Source: Bacillota bacterium (lineage in GTDB: Bacteria; Bacillota_I; Bacilli_A; Izemoplasmatales; UBA1188). Taken from it: a stretch of DNA of 64,000 nt. Below the pieces are notes generated by a model. That model ran no database searches and had not been told where the DNA came from. It worked only from the letters and a program-made list of their open reading frames with translations. Made by a program: the position numbers and the translations under genes. The stretch is taken from NCBI GenBank assembly GCA_023410715.1, contig JAEYPN010000012.1:1-64000 (forward strand). The letters are read 5' to 3'. The first letter of the stretch is position 1. Every line of letters starts with the position of its first letter. Positions 11,011 through 20,040 of the stretch are shown in pieces.

Positions 11011-12462
11011 ATGTTTATAGCATCTGTTTTAGGGACAACTATTTTGATTGTTGCCGTTCTGCTAATTTTAATTGTCATTATACTTGCTGTTTCATATGTC
11101 AAAGCACCACCTGACACAGCATTTATTATCACAGGCCCAGCTAAACAACGTGTTTTAATTGGAAAAGCTGGTTTTCGTGTTCCTGGTTTAGAAAGAGTCG
11201 ATAAGATTCCACTAAGCTTAATTCAAGTTGATATTAAAACAGCTAGCGCTGTACCAACAAAAGAGTTTATTAATATCTTTGTTGATGGTGTTGCTAATAT
11301 CAAAGTTGACTCAACACCTCAGGCATTAGCTCAAGCCTCACAAATTTTCTTGAAGCAAGATCTTGATGGCATTCGTTGTATTGCTAAAGAGGTCCTTGAA
11401 GGAAATATGCGTGAAATCATTGGTCAGATGAAATTAGAGGAACTAGTTCATAATCGTGATTTATTTGCAGAAAAAGTTAAAGATAATGCTACCCAGGATA
11501 TGGGTCGTATGGGATTACAAATAATTAACTTAACTATTCAAAACTTTATTGATAATAACAAAGTAATTGAAAATCTAGGTGTTGACAACATTGCTCAAAT
11601 ATCTAAAAATGCAGCAATTGCTAGAGCTCAAGCTGAAAGAGATATTCAAATTGCTCAATCAGAAGCTAATGAGTCAGCCAATAAAGCTCGCGTTGAATCT
11701 GAACGCTTAATTGTTGAACAAAATACCGAACTTGCTTTAAAACAATCAGAATTAAAAAGTAAAGCTGATACTGCCAAAGCTAAAGCTGACTCATCTTATT
11801 TTATTGAGGAACAAAAACGTCGTGAAGAGATTAACGTAGCTGAAGTTAATGCTTCAATTGCTAAACGTGAAAGAGAAGTTGAACTTGAACAAAGACAAGT
11901 TGAACTTCAAGAAAGACAACTTGATGCAACTGTTAAAAAAACTGCAGAAGCTAATAAATATGCAGCTGAACAATTAGCTCAAGCAGAACTCTTTAAAAGA
12001 CAAAAAGCTGCCGAAGCTGATAAATATGAGCATGAACAATCTGCCCTTGCCTTAAAGGCAAAAGCTGAGGCTGCTCGCTATGCTGCTGAACAAGAAGCTG
12101 CTGGTATTTTAGCTAAAGGTCAAGCTGAAGCTGAAGCAATTGAGAAAAAAGCTGAAGCCATGAAAAAAATGGGTGAAGCTTCTGTTCTTGAGTTAATTTT
12201 GAATTCTAATGTTTTACCAAACGTTGTTAAAGCTTACTCTGAACCACTAGCATCTGCATATGGTAAGATTGATTCAATTACCATGTATGGTGAAGGAAAC
12301 ACTGCTAAACTTGCTCAAGATATTGCTAAAGATGGAACGCAAATTCTTCAAAGCCTCAACCAAACTTTGGGCTTAGATATTAGATCGATTATCGCTGGCT
12401 ATTTAGGCGGAAAACTATCTGATTCAGGCAAACAGGATAAAGAAGAAAAAGATAACAACTAA
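11011..12462 (+). CDS. Flotillin-like SPFH-domain membrane protein
   Basis: Membrane-anchored scaffold protein of the flotillin (FloT/YuaG) family, 483 aa. Start chosen at ATG 11011, 6 nt after AGGAGG; the longer frame to 10861 lacks a site. A hydrophobic helix (about 8-29) is followed by the SPFH/PHB domain (about 30-190), then a long Ala/Glu/Lys/Gln coiled coil rich in AE repeats (about 200-400) and a C-terminal oligomerisation region (KMGEASVLELILNSNVLPNVV). It is the only plus-strand gene in the first 35 kb and sits inside the usually unbroken nusG-rplK cluster. No NfeD-type partner gene is adjacent. Confidence 0.92.
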   Translation: MFIASVLGTTILIVAVLLILIVIILAVSYVKAPPDTAFIITGPAKQRVLIGKAGFRVPGLERVDKIPLSLIQVDIKTASAVPTKEFINIFVDGVANIKVDSTPQALAQASQIFLKQDLDGIRCIAKEVLEGNMREIIGQMKLEELVHNRDLFAEKVKDNATQDMGRMGLQIINLTIQNFIDNNKVIENLGVDNIAQISKNAAIARAQAERDIQIAQSEANESANKARVESERLIVEQNTELALKQSELKSKADTAKAKADSSYFIEEQKRREEINVAEVNASIAKREREVELEQRQVELQERQLDATVKKTAEANKYAAEQLAQAELFKRQKAAEADKYEHEQSALALKAKAEAARYAAEQEAAGILAKGQAEAEAIEKKAEAMKKMGEASVLELILNSNVLPNVVKAYSEPLASAYGKIDSITMYGEGNTAKLAQDIAKDGTQILQSLNQTLGLDIRSIIAGYLGGKLSDSGKQDKEEKDNN

Positions 12463-12492
12463 AACATAAAATCTTAATTATTAATTAAAATA

Positions 12493-12526
12493 AACCCTAG
12501 TTTCTATTATTGAACTAGGGTTTTTT
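12493..12526 (+). terminator. Terminator after the flotillin gene
   Basis: AACCCTAG and CTAGGGTT pair around a loop of about 15 nt and run into TTTTTT. A typical intrinsic terminator 30 nt after the stop codon. Confidence 0.85.
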
Positions 12527-12618
12527 AACTATCTAAAATACAACTAAACTTTATCATTATAGTCTTCTTACCTAAACAATGCCTTGTACAATTATGAATT
12601 AAATTATTGTATTTATTA

Positions 12619-12651
12619 TAAAAAATAGACAGTATGATAACCAATACTGTC
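12619..12651 (-). terminator. Terminator after the ABC fusion pair
   Basis: On the minus strand GACAGTAT (12651-12644) pairs with ATACTGTC (12635-12628), followed by TATTTTTTAT. It lies just downstream of the second ABC gene and closes that operon, convergent with the flotillin terminator. Confidence 0.8.
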
Positions 12652-12674
12652 CAATTTATTAGATTTAAAACACT

Positions 12675-15083
12675 TTATATATCATATTTACTCATTATTT
12701 CCGCTGGTGTTTTTCTTACAAGAAGGAATACAGGAATTAATCCAAATACGTAATTAACAATATACATTGATAAAGCACCTAGAACAAGTAAATATATTGG
12801 TAAATAGAATACTTCTGTTATTCCATTTAAGGCATTATTAACGCTATAAATAAAGTAAGCACAAAGAAGGTATCCTATAAGAGAGCCGATTGTTGTATAA
12901 GCAGTAATTTCACCAATAAAGATTTTAATAATATCTTTCTTTGTTGCACCAATAGAACGATAAATCCCTACTTCTTTTACTCTTGAAATAAGACTTGAAC
13001 GCATCATGAAGATTAAGTATACAAGTAGAATCATTAAAAATATCCCAAATACAGTGATAGTCGTTAAATTATCAATTATTTTTCCTTTACGGTATGTTTC
13101 TATTTGTAACTTATAAGCATCATAAACATTATCCATTCCCAATTCATTAATAGCCTTAATTGCTTCTTGTTTATTCTTAGTAAAGAAATAAACTTCGTTC
13201 TCTTCATTAATTAAAAATCTAGCTGCCATTCGCTTATTAGCCTCAGTTTCAGAAAATATATACTGAATATTAGAATCAGATTCAAAAGTTCCCACGATAT
13301 CATATTTCTTTAAAGTATTAATTGTATAGTCACCAAAAGTGATGCTTGACGGAAAATCTTTCGAACTATAAAATTTTGAATTTACTAATACTTCATTGTC
13401 ATTACTAATATCTCGACCATTTTTAACCGTGTAATCTATTCTATCAGCACCAGAAAATTCAAAGTATGAGTTTAAATAATCAGTATAATCATCTTCATCA
13501 AGAATAATGTAATTACCATTATCATTAACTATATCAGCAATTATAAGTCGTTTTTCGCTAAATAATGTGAATTTAATTATCCCATCTATCATATCTTCGA
13601 TATTTGATAAACCCATTGAGCTAATACTAGAATTTTTTAAAATACTATCTGCAACCCATTCATCTATAATAACTGTTCCTGGTGCTACATCAATATTATC
13701 AAACATAGAATCCGGAGCTATAAAACATCTAGTGTTGCTATTGCCAAAATATCTACCTTGGTAAAAGTTAGTAAATTGTCCACCGATATATGCTGTTTCT
13801 GGCAATAACGATAAGGCCTTAACGCTTGATACATTTAAAATTTTGTCAATATCCTTTTCATCATAAGGATGATCTTCATCATACTTTAAAACAATTAAAT
13901 CTTTAGTTCCATAATAAATTTCGCTTGGATTAACTTTTAAAGTATTACCAATTTTAGCAATGTTGAAACAAAAGATGAAGGCCATGACAAAGAAACCAAC
14001 TAAGAATAATTTAGTATGCCATTTCATAACACTAAGCTTTTTAAATCCATCTTTAATACAATCACCAAGGCGGATAAAGGATTTTCGATTTCTGATGCTT
14101 TCAATTGGTTTAATATCCCCGATGTTATAACTGTGTTCTAAAATGTTCTCCTTGAGCGCATGTTCAAAATGGGCATCAATAAACTTAATTTCTGATGAAT
14201 TATCGACAATATTAAGTTTTTGATTTGTACTAGGTTTAATGTAATATGTGCCGTTTTTGTAAACAATATCTAATTTTAATCCCATTTCTTCATTTGTATC
14301 AGTATAGTAATTAATCTTTAAATTATTTAACTTATCTTCTTTTTTTTCTAGATCACGTAAATAAATGTTACGTTCATCCATCCTGTTTAATGTGCCTTCA
14401 AAGCGGTTATCATATTCATCAACAATTTTACCATCTTCTAAATGAATAATGTGATCAGCAAAGAAATCAACAAGCTCTTTTTCATGAGATACTAAAACTA
14501 CTAAGCGATCTTTTGAGATTTTCTTAATAATCTTCATGACCTCAAGCGTATTGTTTGAATCAAGATTACCTGTTGGCTCATCCGCAATAATGACTTTGGG
14601 ATTTTTTGCTAAGGCTCTTGCTATCGCTACACGCTGTTGCTGTCCACCTGATAAAGCCATGACATTTCGATTTTTATATTTATCCATGCCAACAGCTTTA
14701 AGCACATAAACAATTCTCTCATCTATTTCTTCTTTATCATAAAGTCCCGCCATATTTAAAGAAACGCGAATATTATCATAAACAGATAATGAAGAAATTA
14801 AATTATAATTCTGAAAAATATAGCCAATGTTTTTATTTCTTATTTCATCCCACTCTTTGGCATTATATTTTTTTAGAATTTTTCCTTCAAATTCAATTTC
14901 ACCATCTTGGATTTTATCAAGACCACCAATTACATTTAAGAGAGTTGTTTTTCCACTTCCTGAAGTTCCAAAAAGCGCAACTAAACCTTTTTCAGGGAAA
15001 GTTATAGAAATATTATTAGCGACATGAATTTCATTTGATTTTCGATAATTAAAATATTTGTTTATATTTGTCAATTTTATCAT
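12675..15083 (-). CDS. MacB-like ABC transporter, ATPase-FtsX permease fusion
   Basis: Single-chain mechanotransmission-type ABC protein, 802 aa from ATG 15083 (after AAGGGG; the GTG at 15092 overlaps that site). The N-terminal LolD/MacB-type ATPase has Walker A GTSGSGKTT (about 39-47), signature LSGGQQQRVAIARALA and Walker B IIADEPTGNLDS. Then come a linker, one membrane helix (about 360-380), a large extracytoplasmic domain and three C-terminal helices with the FtsX-type RVKEVGIYRSIGATKKDI loop. It is transcribed 12 nt after a paralogue, so the two probably form a heterodimer. Such systems expel peptides or drugs, or act on envelope lipoproteins and hydrolases; the substrate is unknown. Confidence 0.88.
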   Translation of the reverse strand: MIKLTNINKYFNYRKSNEIHVANNISITFPEKGLVALFGTSGSGKTTLLNVIGGLDKIQDGEIEFEGKILKKYNAKEWDEIRNKNIGYIFQNYNLISSLSVYDNIRVSLNMAGLYDKEEIDERIVYVLKAVGMDKYKNRNVMALSGGQQQRVAIARALAKNPKVIIADEPTGNLDSNNTLEVMKIIKKISKDRLVVLVSHEKELVDFFADHIIHLEDGKIVDEYDNRFEGTLNRMDERNIYLRDLEKKEDKLNNLKINYYTDTNEEMGLKLDIVYKNGTYYIKPSTNQKLNIVDNSSEIKFIDAHFEHALKENILEHSYNIGDIKPIESIRNRKSFIRLGDCIKDGFKKLSVMKWHTKLFLVGFFVMAFIFCFNIAKIGNTLKVNPSEIYYGTKDLIVLKYDEDHPYDEKDIDKILNVSSVKALSLLPETAYIGGQFTNFYQGRYFGNSNTRCFIAPDSMFDNIDVAPGTVIIDEWVADSILKNSSISSMGLSNIEDMIDGIIKFTLFSEKRLIIADIVNDNGNYIILDEDDYTDYLNSYFEFSGADRIDYTVKNGRDISNDNEVLVNSKFYSSKDFPSSITFGDYTINTLKKYDIVGTFESDSNIQYIFSETEANKRMAARFLINEENEVYFFTKNKQEAIKAINELGMDNVYDAYKLQIETYRKGKIIDNLTTITVFGIFLMILLVYLIFMMRSSLISRVKEVGIYRSIGATKKDIIKIFIGEITAYTTIGSLIGYLLCAYFIYSVNNALNGITEVFYLPIYLLVLGALSMYIVNYVFGLIPVFLLVRKTPAEIMSKYDI

Positions 15084-15095
15084 CTCTGTCACCCC

Positions 15096-17294
15096 TTAAA
15101 ATGTTTTTAAGACTTTGTTTATTGATGATTTAAAGTTACGTTTAATATATAAAGCCACAATTAATAACGCAACAGCAATTCCAATTAAATAAACAGTTAT
15201 ATAGTCAAAAAACTGATAATACGCAAAGACCTTTTGGGCAAATCTGTATCTTAATAAAGCAGTAAATAAAAGTATATATGCAATTAAATAGCCAAATGTT
15301 ACATGATAGAAAGCTTCAATCATCATTGTGCTTCTAACAAAACTTTTTGATGCTCCAATTGTTCTTAAGACCGCAATATCATCTTTTTTACTGTTCAGAA
15401 TAATTCTATATAAAGCGTAAGTCATAATAAAGGCTAAAGCTAAAAACCATATAAGCGTAACTGTCGAACCAAGTGATGAGAAAAATAAAAGTAATGCATC
15501 AAGTTGGTTATTAGATTCTATCCCCGCAATATATAATGTCTCATAACCCATTTCGTTTAATTTGTCACTAACATTCTCGGCGTTAGCAGCGTTAGCTGTA
15601 AAGACACTTAATTGATATATATCATCATTAATTATTTTTTTATAATCATTTGTACTTGCTTCTAACATTACAGTATTATAATAATAGTCTTTATCAACAT
15701 TTTTTATTGTCAGTTTAACATTATTAAATTTTATTTCACCGCGGTAAAAATCTTTAAATCCTAGATCAAACCTTTTTGCATTCTCGCTTCCTTTATAAAA
15801 GGCGCCTGAAATGATAAATTCATTATCTTTTAAAGTATTATTTTCCTTTATCAATAAATCATAGTAGTTATAATAATCACCACTTTCATTAAATAATTCG
15901 CCATCAAAATAAGATAGAAAACTTAGACAAGTCGCTACAAAAGTTGAATTTTTCATTGCATAAAAGTCATCATCTATAAAATAAACCGAATTACTTTCCG
16001 ATTTATTAGAATAGTAATAAATACCTGTAACTGTCAGTTCCTTATTTTCATCCATCCCAAAATTGGAAACAAACTGAAATGTATGATTTAAAATTTTTTC
16101 TACTTTATCCTTTTTTATTGAACCTTGCTTAAGACCAATGACTACTTCATTGCTGTTTTTGGGCCAATCACCTATTATCTGTTCTTTTTTTATAATGTCA
16201 ACATGACTAATTTGAAAATTTCCCCAAAATATATCATCATTGCCAACCTTATAAATTTCTTGATCTAAAATATAGTCATATTTTATTATTGAGTTAACAT
16301 TATTTATGGCTTTTATCTTGGTAATATCATTTTCAGTAATAATTGATTTATCGCTTTTTCTAATAACAATTCTTTTGTCATTAACATTTTTAAAATATTC
16401 ATTATAATTTGTCATTGCTGATTCTCTTTTAATTGCTAAACTTGACGCATAGCTAAACAAGATTACAAGTGAAAAAATTAAAAATAGAATCATCGTTAAA
16501 ATCGTTTTTTTAGGTGAAGCAAAAACATTTCTTAAGCTAAATAAAGCTTTATCTTTAAAACTAACTTCATTTGCTGCTAAATCTAATCTTATTTTATTTT
16601 CAATATTTTCTATAGGATTCTTTATTTTAATATCTTCAATAATTTTACCATCAAAAACTCTAATCTTTCTTGTCGCAAAATCTTTTACTTCTTCATAATC
16701 ATGCGTAACAATTAAGACAAGCTTATCTTTAGAAATTTCTTTAAGTAACTTAATAATTTCAATACTATTTTCTTTATCTAAGTTACCAGTTGGTTCATCT
16801 GCCGCAATAATTGGGCAGTCCTTAGCTAGAGCTCTTGCAATTACGACACGCTGTTTTTGCCCCCCTGATAACTTTGAAGCTTTTTGGTTAATCCACTTAG
16901 ATAGTCCAACTCGATTAATTATTTCAATGGCTTTTTCTCTTCTTTCTTTTTTACCAATGCCTTGAAACATAATCGCTGTTTCAACATTTTGTAAAACCGT
17001 ATAGGAATCGATTAGGTTATATGTTTGAAAAATAAAAGCAACATTAGTATTTCTGTATTTTTCAATATCGCTAATGGAAAAATATGAAGTAGCTTCTCCA
17101 TCAATATACATTTCTCCTTCTTCATATGTGTCAATACCACACATAACATTTAAAAGAGTAGTTTTACCACTACCTGATTCACCTGTTATAGCTACAAACT
17201 CACCAATACTAACTTCTAAGTTTATTTTTGATAAACCTACAGCTACAACATTATTGGTATAATAAAATTTTGAGACATTTTCTAACTTTATCAT
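15096..17294 (-). CDS. MacB-like ABC transporter, ATPase-FtsX permease fusion (paralogue)
   Basis: Partner of the downstream ABC protein, 732 aa. Walker A GESGSGKTT (38-46), signature LSGGQKQRVVIARALA, Walker B IIAADEPTGNLDKE, switch His in VTHDYEE. One helix follows the ATPase (about 263-290, LTMILFLIFSLVILFSYA), then an extracytoplasmic domain of over 300 residues and three terminal helices with AVLRTIGASKSFV. The two paralogues share architecture but differ strongly in the external domain, as expected for heteromeric pairs. Start ATG 17294 follows GAGGT. It sits directly after the nusG terminator, so it probably has its own promoter, which I could not place. Confidence 0.88.
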   Translation of the reverse strand: MIKLENVSKFYYTNNVVAVGLSKINLEVSIGEFVAITGESGSGKTTLLNVMCGIDTYEEGEMYIDGEATSYFSISDIEKYRNTNVAFIFQTYNLIDSYTVLQNVETAIMFQGIGKKERREKAIEIINRVGLSKWINQKASKLSGGQKQRVVIARALAKDCPIIAADEPTGNLDKENSIEIIKLLKEISKDKLVLIVTHDYEEVKDFATRKIRVFDGKIIEDIKIKNPIENIENKIRLDLAANEVSFKDKALFSLRNVFASPKKTILTMILFLIFSLVILFSYASSLAIKRESAMTNYNEYFKNVNDKRIVIRKSDKSIITENDITKIKAINNVNSIIKYDYILDQEIYKVGNDDIFWGNFQISHVDIIKKEQIIGDWPKNSNEVVIGLKQGSIKKDKVEKILNHTFQFVSNFGMDENKELTVTGIYYYSNKSESNSVYFIDDDFYAMKNSTFVATCLSFLSYFDGELFNESGDYYNYYDLLIKENNTLKDNEFIISGAFYKGSENAKRFDLGFKDFYRGEIKFNNVKLTIKNVDKDYYYNTVMLEASTNDYKKIINDDIYQLSVFTANAANAENVSDKLNEMGYETLYIAGIESNNQLDALLLFFSSLGSTVTLIWFLALAFIMTYALYRIILNSKKDDIAVLRTIGASKSFVRSTMMIEAFYHVTFGYLIAYILLFTALLRYRFAQKVFAYYQFFDYITVYLIGIAVALLIVALYIKRNFKSSINKVLKTF

Positions 17295-17332
17295 ATTTTA
17301 CCTCATTTCCTGTCATTTTTTATCTATATAAC

Positions 17333-17360
17333 AAAAAAATGTAGTTTAACTACATTTTTT
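17333..17360 (-). terminator. Terminator overlapping the nusG stop
   Basis: ATGTAG of the last nusG codons (minus 17344-17339 arm complemented by 17355-17350) forms a 6-bp stem extended by A/T pairs (AAAAAATGTAG with CTACATTTTTT) and ends in a T-run. The stop codon is part of the hairpin. Confidence 0.8.
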
Positions 17361-17889
17361 CCAATTCGTCATAATTAAATTCGATTGGCGTTTTACGACC
17401 AAACATGTCAATTAAAACTAAAATCTTAAGTTTTTCATTATCAATTGTTTCAACTTCACCAATTCTGTCCTTAAATGCGCCACGCACAATGCGAACTGAA
17501 TCTCCATGTTGAAGATTAATAATGGTAGGAGCAATAACTCCACATTTCTTTAGAATAGGAACCATTTCCTCTTTAGGAATTGGTACTGGACGAGTTTTCT
17601 TACCAGCACTGCCCAAAAATCCTGTAACTCCTGGTGTATTTCTTACTACGAACCATGATTCATCATTATCGATCATTTCGATAAAGACGTAACCAGGGTA
17701 AATTTTAACCATTTTTTCTTTTGTTGTCCCATCAGCTTTTTTTTCAATAACTAATTCTTCTGGAATCATTACTTGGAAAATTAAATTTTCCATACCCATT
17801 GATATAATTCTTTGTTCAAGATTTTGTTTTACAGAATTTTCATTATTAGAATAAGTTTGGACAATGTACCAAAGTCTTTTTTCACCCAT
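17350..17889 (-). CDS. nusG: Transcription termination/antitermination factor NusG
   Basis: Binds RNA polymerase and controls pausing and termination; 179 aa, typical. The N-terminal NGN domain starts WYIVQTYSNNENSVKQNL and has YPGYVFIEM. The C-terminal KOW domain is GDSVRIVRGAFKDRIGEVETID. It follows secE by 5 nt, the normal arrangement. Here its usual downstream neighbour rplK is displaced by about 7 kb of flotillin and ABC genes. Confidence 0.98.
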   Translation of the reverse strand: MGEKRLWYIVQTYSNNENSVKQNLEQRIISMGMENLIFQVMIPEELVIEKKADGTTKEKMVKIYPGYVFIEMIDNDESWFVVRNTPGVTGFLGSAGKKTRPVPIPKEEMVPILKKCGVIAPTIINLQHGDSVRIVRGAFKDRIGEVETIDNEKLKILVLIDMFGRKTPIEFNYDELEKM

Positions 17890-17894
17890 GATAA

Positions 17895-18404
17895 CTACCC
17901 GATTAACAAGTTAATTATAGGGTTTAATATTACTTCGTATAGAGTAAATAAAAGCGCAAATAATAAAACGAAACCAAATACTCTTAAACTGTCTCCAACA
18001 AGCTTCTTAGGTGTTGGCCATGATACTTTCTTCATTTCCTTAAAGCTTGGCATTAAATAAGGAATTAATAAGAATAAAATTACTGCAACACCAATTGCGA
18101 TTAGAACCCAAGCAATAATCTTAATCTTTAAATCTGAGTTAAAAATCCACCAATCAGTTTTATCAACTGTCACAACTTGGCCGTCAAGAATATATACACC
18201 AATCAATGATAAAAGTGGAGCTAATATCGCAAGAATCCAATTTTCAAAAGGATATTCTTTACGTAAAATTTCCAACACTTTACTATTTTTAGGTTCGCTT
18301 TTTTCTTTAACAGCTTTTGCTGGCTTTAAATTTTCTAGTACATCTTCTACATCTTCAAGATTTTCGTTTTTAACTCCGTCTTGAACTTTTTTTTCTTCTG
18401 ACAT
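17895..18404 (-). CDS. secE: Preprotein translocase subunit SecE, extended form
   Basis: Essential small subunit of the SecYEG channel. 169 aa, far longer than the single-helix SecE of about 60 aa in Bacillus. A charged cytosolic N-terminus (about 1-55) is followed by three hydrophobic segments: about 57-77, about 92-115 and the conserved last one (about 139-165). The SecE signature FKEMKKVSWPTPKKL precedes the last helix, which makes the call firm. The rpmG-secE-nusG context agrees. The topology resembles the three-helix SecE of proteobacteria. Confidence 0.93.
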   Translation of the reverse strand: MSEEKKVQDGVKNENLEDVEDVLENLKPAKAVKEKSEPKNSKVLEILRKEYPFENWILAILAPLLSLIGVYILDGQVVTVDKTDWWIFNSDLKIKIIAWVLIAIGVAVILFLLIPYLMPSFKEMKKVSWPTPKKLVGDSLRVFGFVLLFALLFTLYEVILNPIINLLIG

Positions 18405-18414
18405 AATATCACTC

Positions 18415-18561
18415 CTATTTGCTTTCTTTGTGTAATGTATGTTTATTACACTTCTTACAAAATTTAATCATTTCAAAACGTGATGTGTTTTCTTTGTTTC
18501 TAGTAATGACATAGTTTCTTGAAAGACACTCACTACAAATTAATATCGCTTTTACACGCAT
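18415..18561 (-). CDS. rpmG: Ribosomal protein bL33, zinc-binding form
   Basis: A 48-aa protein starting [20 protein letters not shown] and ending [10 protein letters not shown]. Two CxxC pairs (CSEC and CKKC) show the zinc-binding type. It begins at ATG 18561 and ends 10 nt before secE, the position of rpmG in other Bacillota. Confidence 0.95.
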   Translation of the reverse strand: MRVKAILICSECLSRNYVITRNKENTSRFEMIKFCKKCNKHTLHKESK

Positions 18562-18585
18562 ATTATCAACTCTCTTGCTTTAAAT

Positions 18586-18614
18586 AATTTATCAAAATTT
18601 AACTATTTTGTCAA
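18586..18614 (-). promoter_or_regulatory. Sigma-A promoter for rpmG-secE-nusG
   Basis: Minus strand: perfect -35 TTGACA (18614-18609), 17-bp spacer, -10 TAAATT (18591-18586) preceded by TGA, an extended -10. It would give a leader of only about 20 nt before rpmG. Confidence 0.6.
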
Positions 18615-18652
18615 GGTATAATTTAGATATTACCAAATATGAACTAAAATTT

Positions 18653-19192
18653 CTATTTTTCTAGTGATTTAATTTTAGTTTTTACCCGATGTAGGGCATT
18701 ATATACCTTTTTTTTAGAAACCTTTAATTTTTCAGCTGTCTCTTCCACTGACAATTTGTTTTTAACTCTTTCTTCAAAAATCTGTCGCTCTAACTTTGTT
18801 AGTTCATCAATTTTTTCATCTATAGCCTCTATGGCATAACTATAATCATAAATAGGCTCAGATTCATAAATGTAGAAATTTTCTTCAGATAAAACTACAG
18901 GTTGTTTCTTTCTAACATTATATAAGGTACAATACCTATTCTCTAAATTAGATTCAAAATACCTGGTAAAGCTCTTGTTCCTTGAATCATCAAATTTTTT
19001 TATTGAGCGGTATAAAACAATTAAGCCCTCTTGAAACATATCGTCATATTGATCAGCCAGGTTATATTTAACAATAATTTTCGCAATTAAGAACTTGTAT
19101 TTTATGAATATTGATTCTAGAGCATCGCTATTTCCGCTTTGCGCTAATTCAATTAATTCATAATCATTTAAGTCTGCGAATTTTATTGTCAT
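18653..19192 (-). CDS. Sigma-70 family factor in the sigH position
   Basis: RNA polymerase sigma factor of about 179 aa, lacking region 1 and most of region 3. Region 2: DQYDDMFQEGLIVLYRSIKKFD and SFTRYFESNLENRYCTLY. Region 4: ERQIFEERVKNKLSVEETAEKLKVSKKKVYNALHRVKTKIK. Placement between rlmB and rpmG is exactly that of sigH (spo0H) in Bacillus, where it drives competence and early sporulation genes. ATG 19192 gives a family-like start, but no clear ribosome binding site precedes it; a TTG at 19219 is the alternative. The regulon here is unknown. Confidence 0.8.
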   Translation of the reverse strand: MTIKFADLNDYELIELAQSGNSDALESIFIKYKFLIAKIIVKYNLADQYDDMFQEGLIVLYRSIKKFDDSRNKSFTRYFESNLENRYCTLYNVRKKQPVVLSEENFYIYESEPIYDYSYAIEAIDEKIDELTKLERQIFEERVKNKLSVEETAEKLKVSKKKVYNALHRVKTKIKSLEK

Positions 19193-19276
19193 ATTCAAAT
19201 TGTATATTAATAAGGTCAAAACATAAAGTTCTTTCCTTATTTGGCGAAATTAAATATCTCGCTTTTTACCTTTCCT

Positions 19277-19990
19277 TTATATTTTTGTTTTTCTTCTTAA
19301 AATATCAAATAATAAAATACCTGTTGACACCGAAGCATTTAAACTATTAACGTGGCCCACCATCGGTATTTTAACTAAATAGTCACAATTTTCTCTAACT
19401 AGTTTTCGCATACCCATGCCTTCAGAACCAATAATTAAACATAAAGGCATGTTAACATCTAAATCATAATAATTGATTTCTGCTGAAGCATCAGTTCCGA
19501 CAATCCAGAAACCAGCTTTTTTCAAAGTATCAATTGTTTGATTTAAGTTAGTCACCTGAGCAACTTTAACATGTTCTAAAGCTCCAGTTGAAACTTTTAA
19601 AACTGTTTCATTTAGGCTAACACTCCTGTTTTTAGGAATTATTACTAAATCGACACCACTAGCATCAACACTTCTTAATATTGCGCCAAAATTATGAGGA
19701 TCACTCAATTCATCAAGCATTAAGTAGACAGGTTGTTCTTTTCTTTCTTTTAATGCTTGATTTAAATCGGTATATAAAAAATCAGTAATCTCTAATACAA
19801 CCCCTTGTTTAGCATCAACAAATCTTTTGTTAAACTCATTTCTATCTAAGAAGGTTAGTTTAGATTTTTTCTCTTTAAGCATTTCTTCTACATCAGGATT
19901 TAATCCCTTAATCAAGAATGCTTCAATTATACTATGATTCGTTTTTAGAACTTCGACTGCGGCATTCTTACTTTTTACTAAAATGCTCAT
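19277..19990 (-). CDS. rlmB: 23S rRNA (guanosine-2'-O-)-methyltransferase, TrmH/SpoU family
   Basis: SPOUT-class 2'-O-methyltransferase, about 237 aa. The N-terminal substrate-binding domain begins VKSKNAAVEVLKTNHSI. The catalytic domain has LDELSDPHNFGAILRSVDASG (motif 1) and the trefoil-knot motifs IIGSEGMGMRKLV and IPMVGHVNSLNASVSTGILLF. ATG 19990 lies 7 nt after AGAGG; GTG 19993 is less likely. In Bacillus yacP lies between this gene and sigH; here it is absent. Confidence 0.93.
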   Translation of the reverse strand: MSILVKSKNAAVEVLKTNHSIIEAFLIKGLNPDVEEMLKEKKSKLTFLDRNEFNKRFVDAKQGVVLEITDFLYTDLNQALKERKEQPVYLMLDELSDPHNFGAILRSVDASGVDLVIIPKNRSVSLNETVLKVSTGALEHVKVAQVTNLNQTIDTLKKAGFWIVGTDASAEINYYDLDVNMPLCLIIGSEGMGMRKLVRENCDYLVKIPMVGHVNSLNASVSTGILLFDILRRKTKI

Positions 19991-20040
19991 CACTACACCT
20001 CTATTTTAACATACTTTGTTTTTTTTATTTTTGAAAAAAA

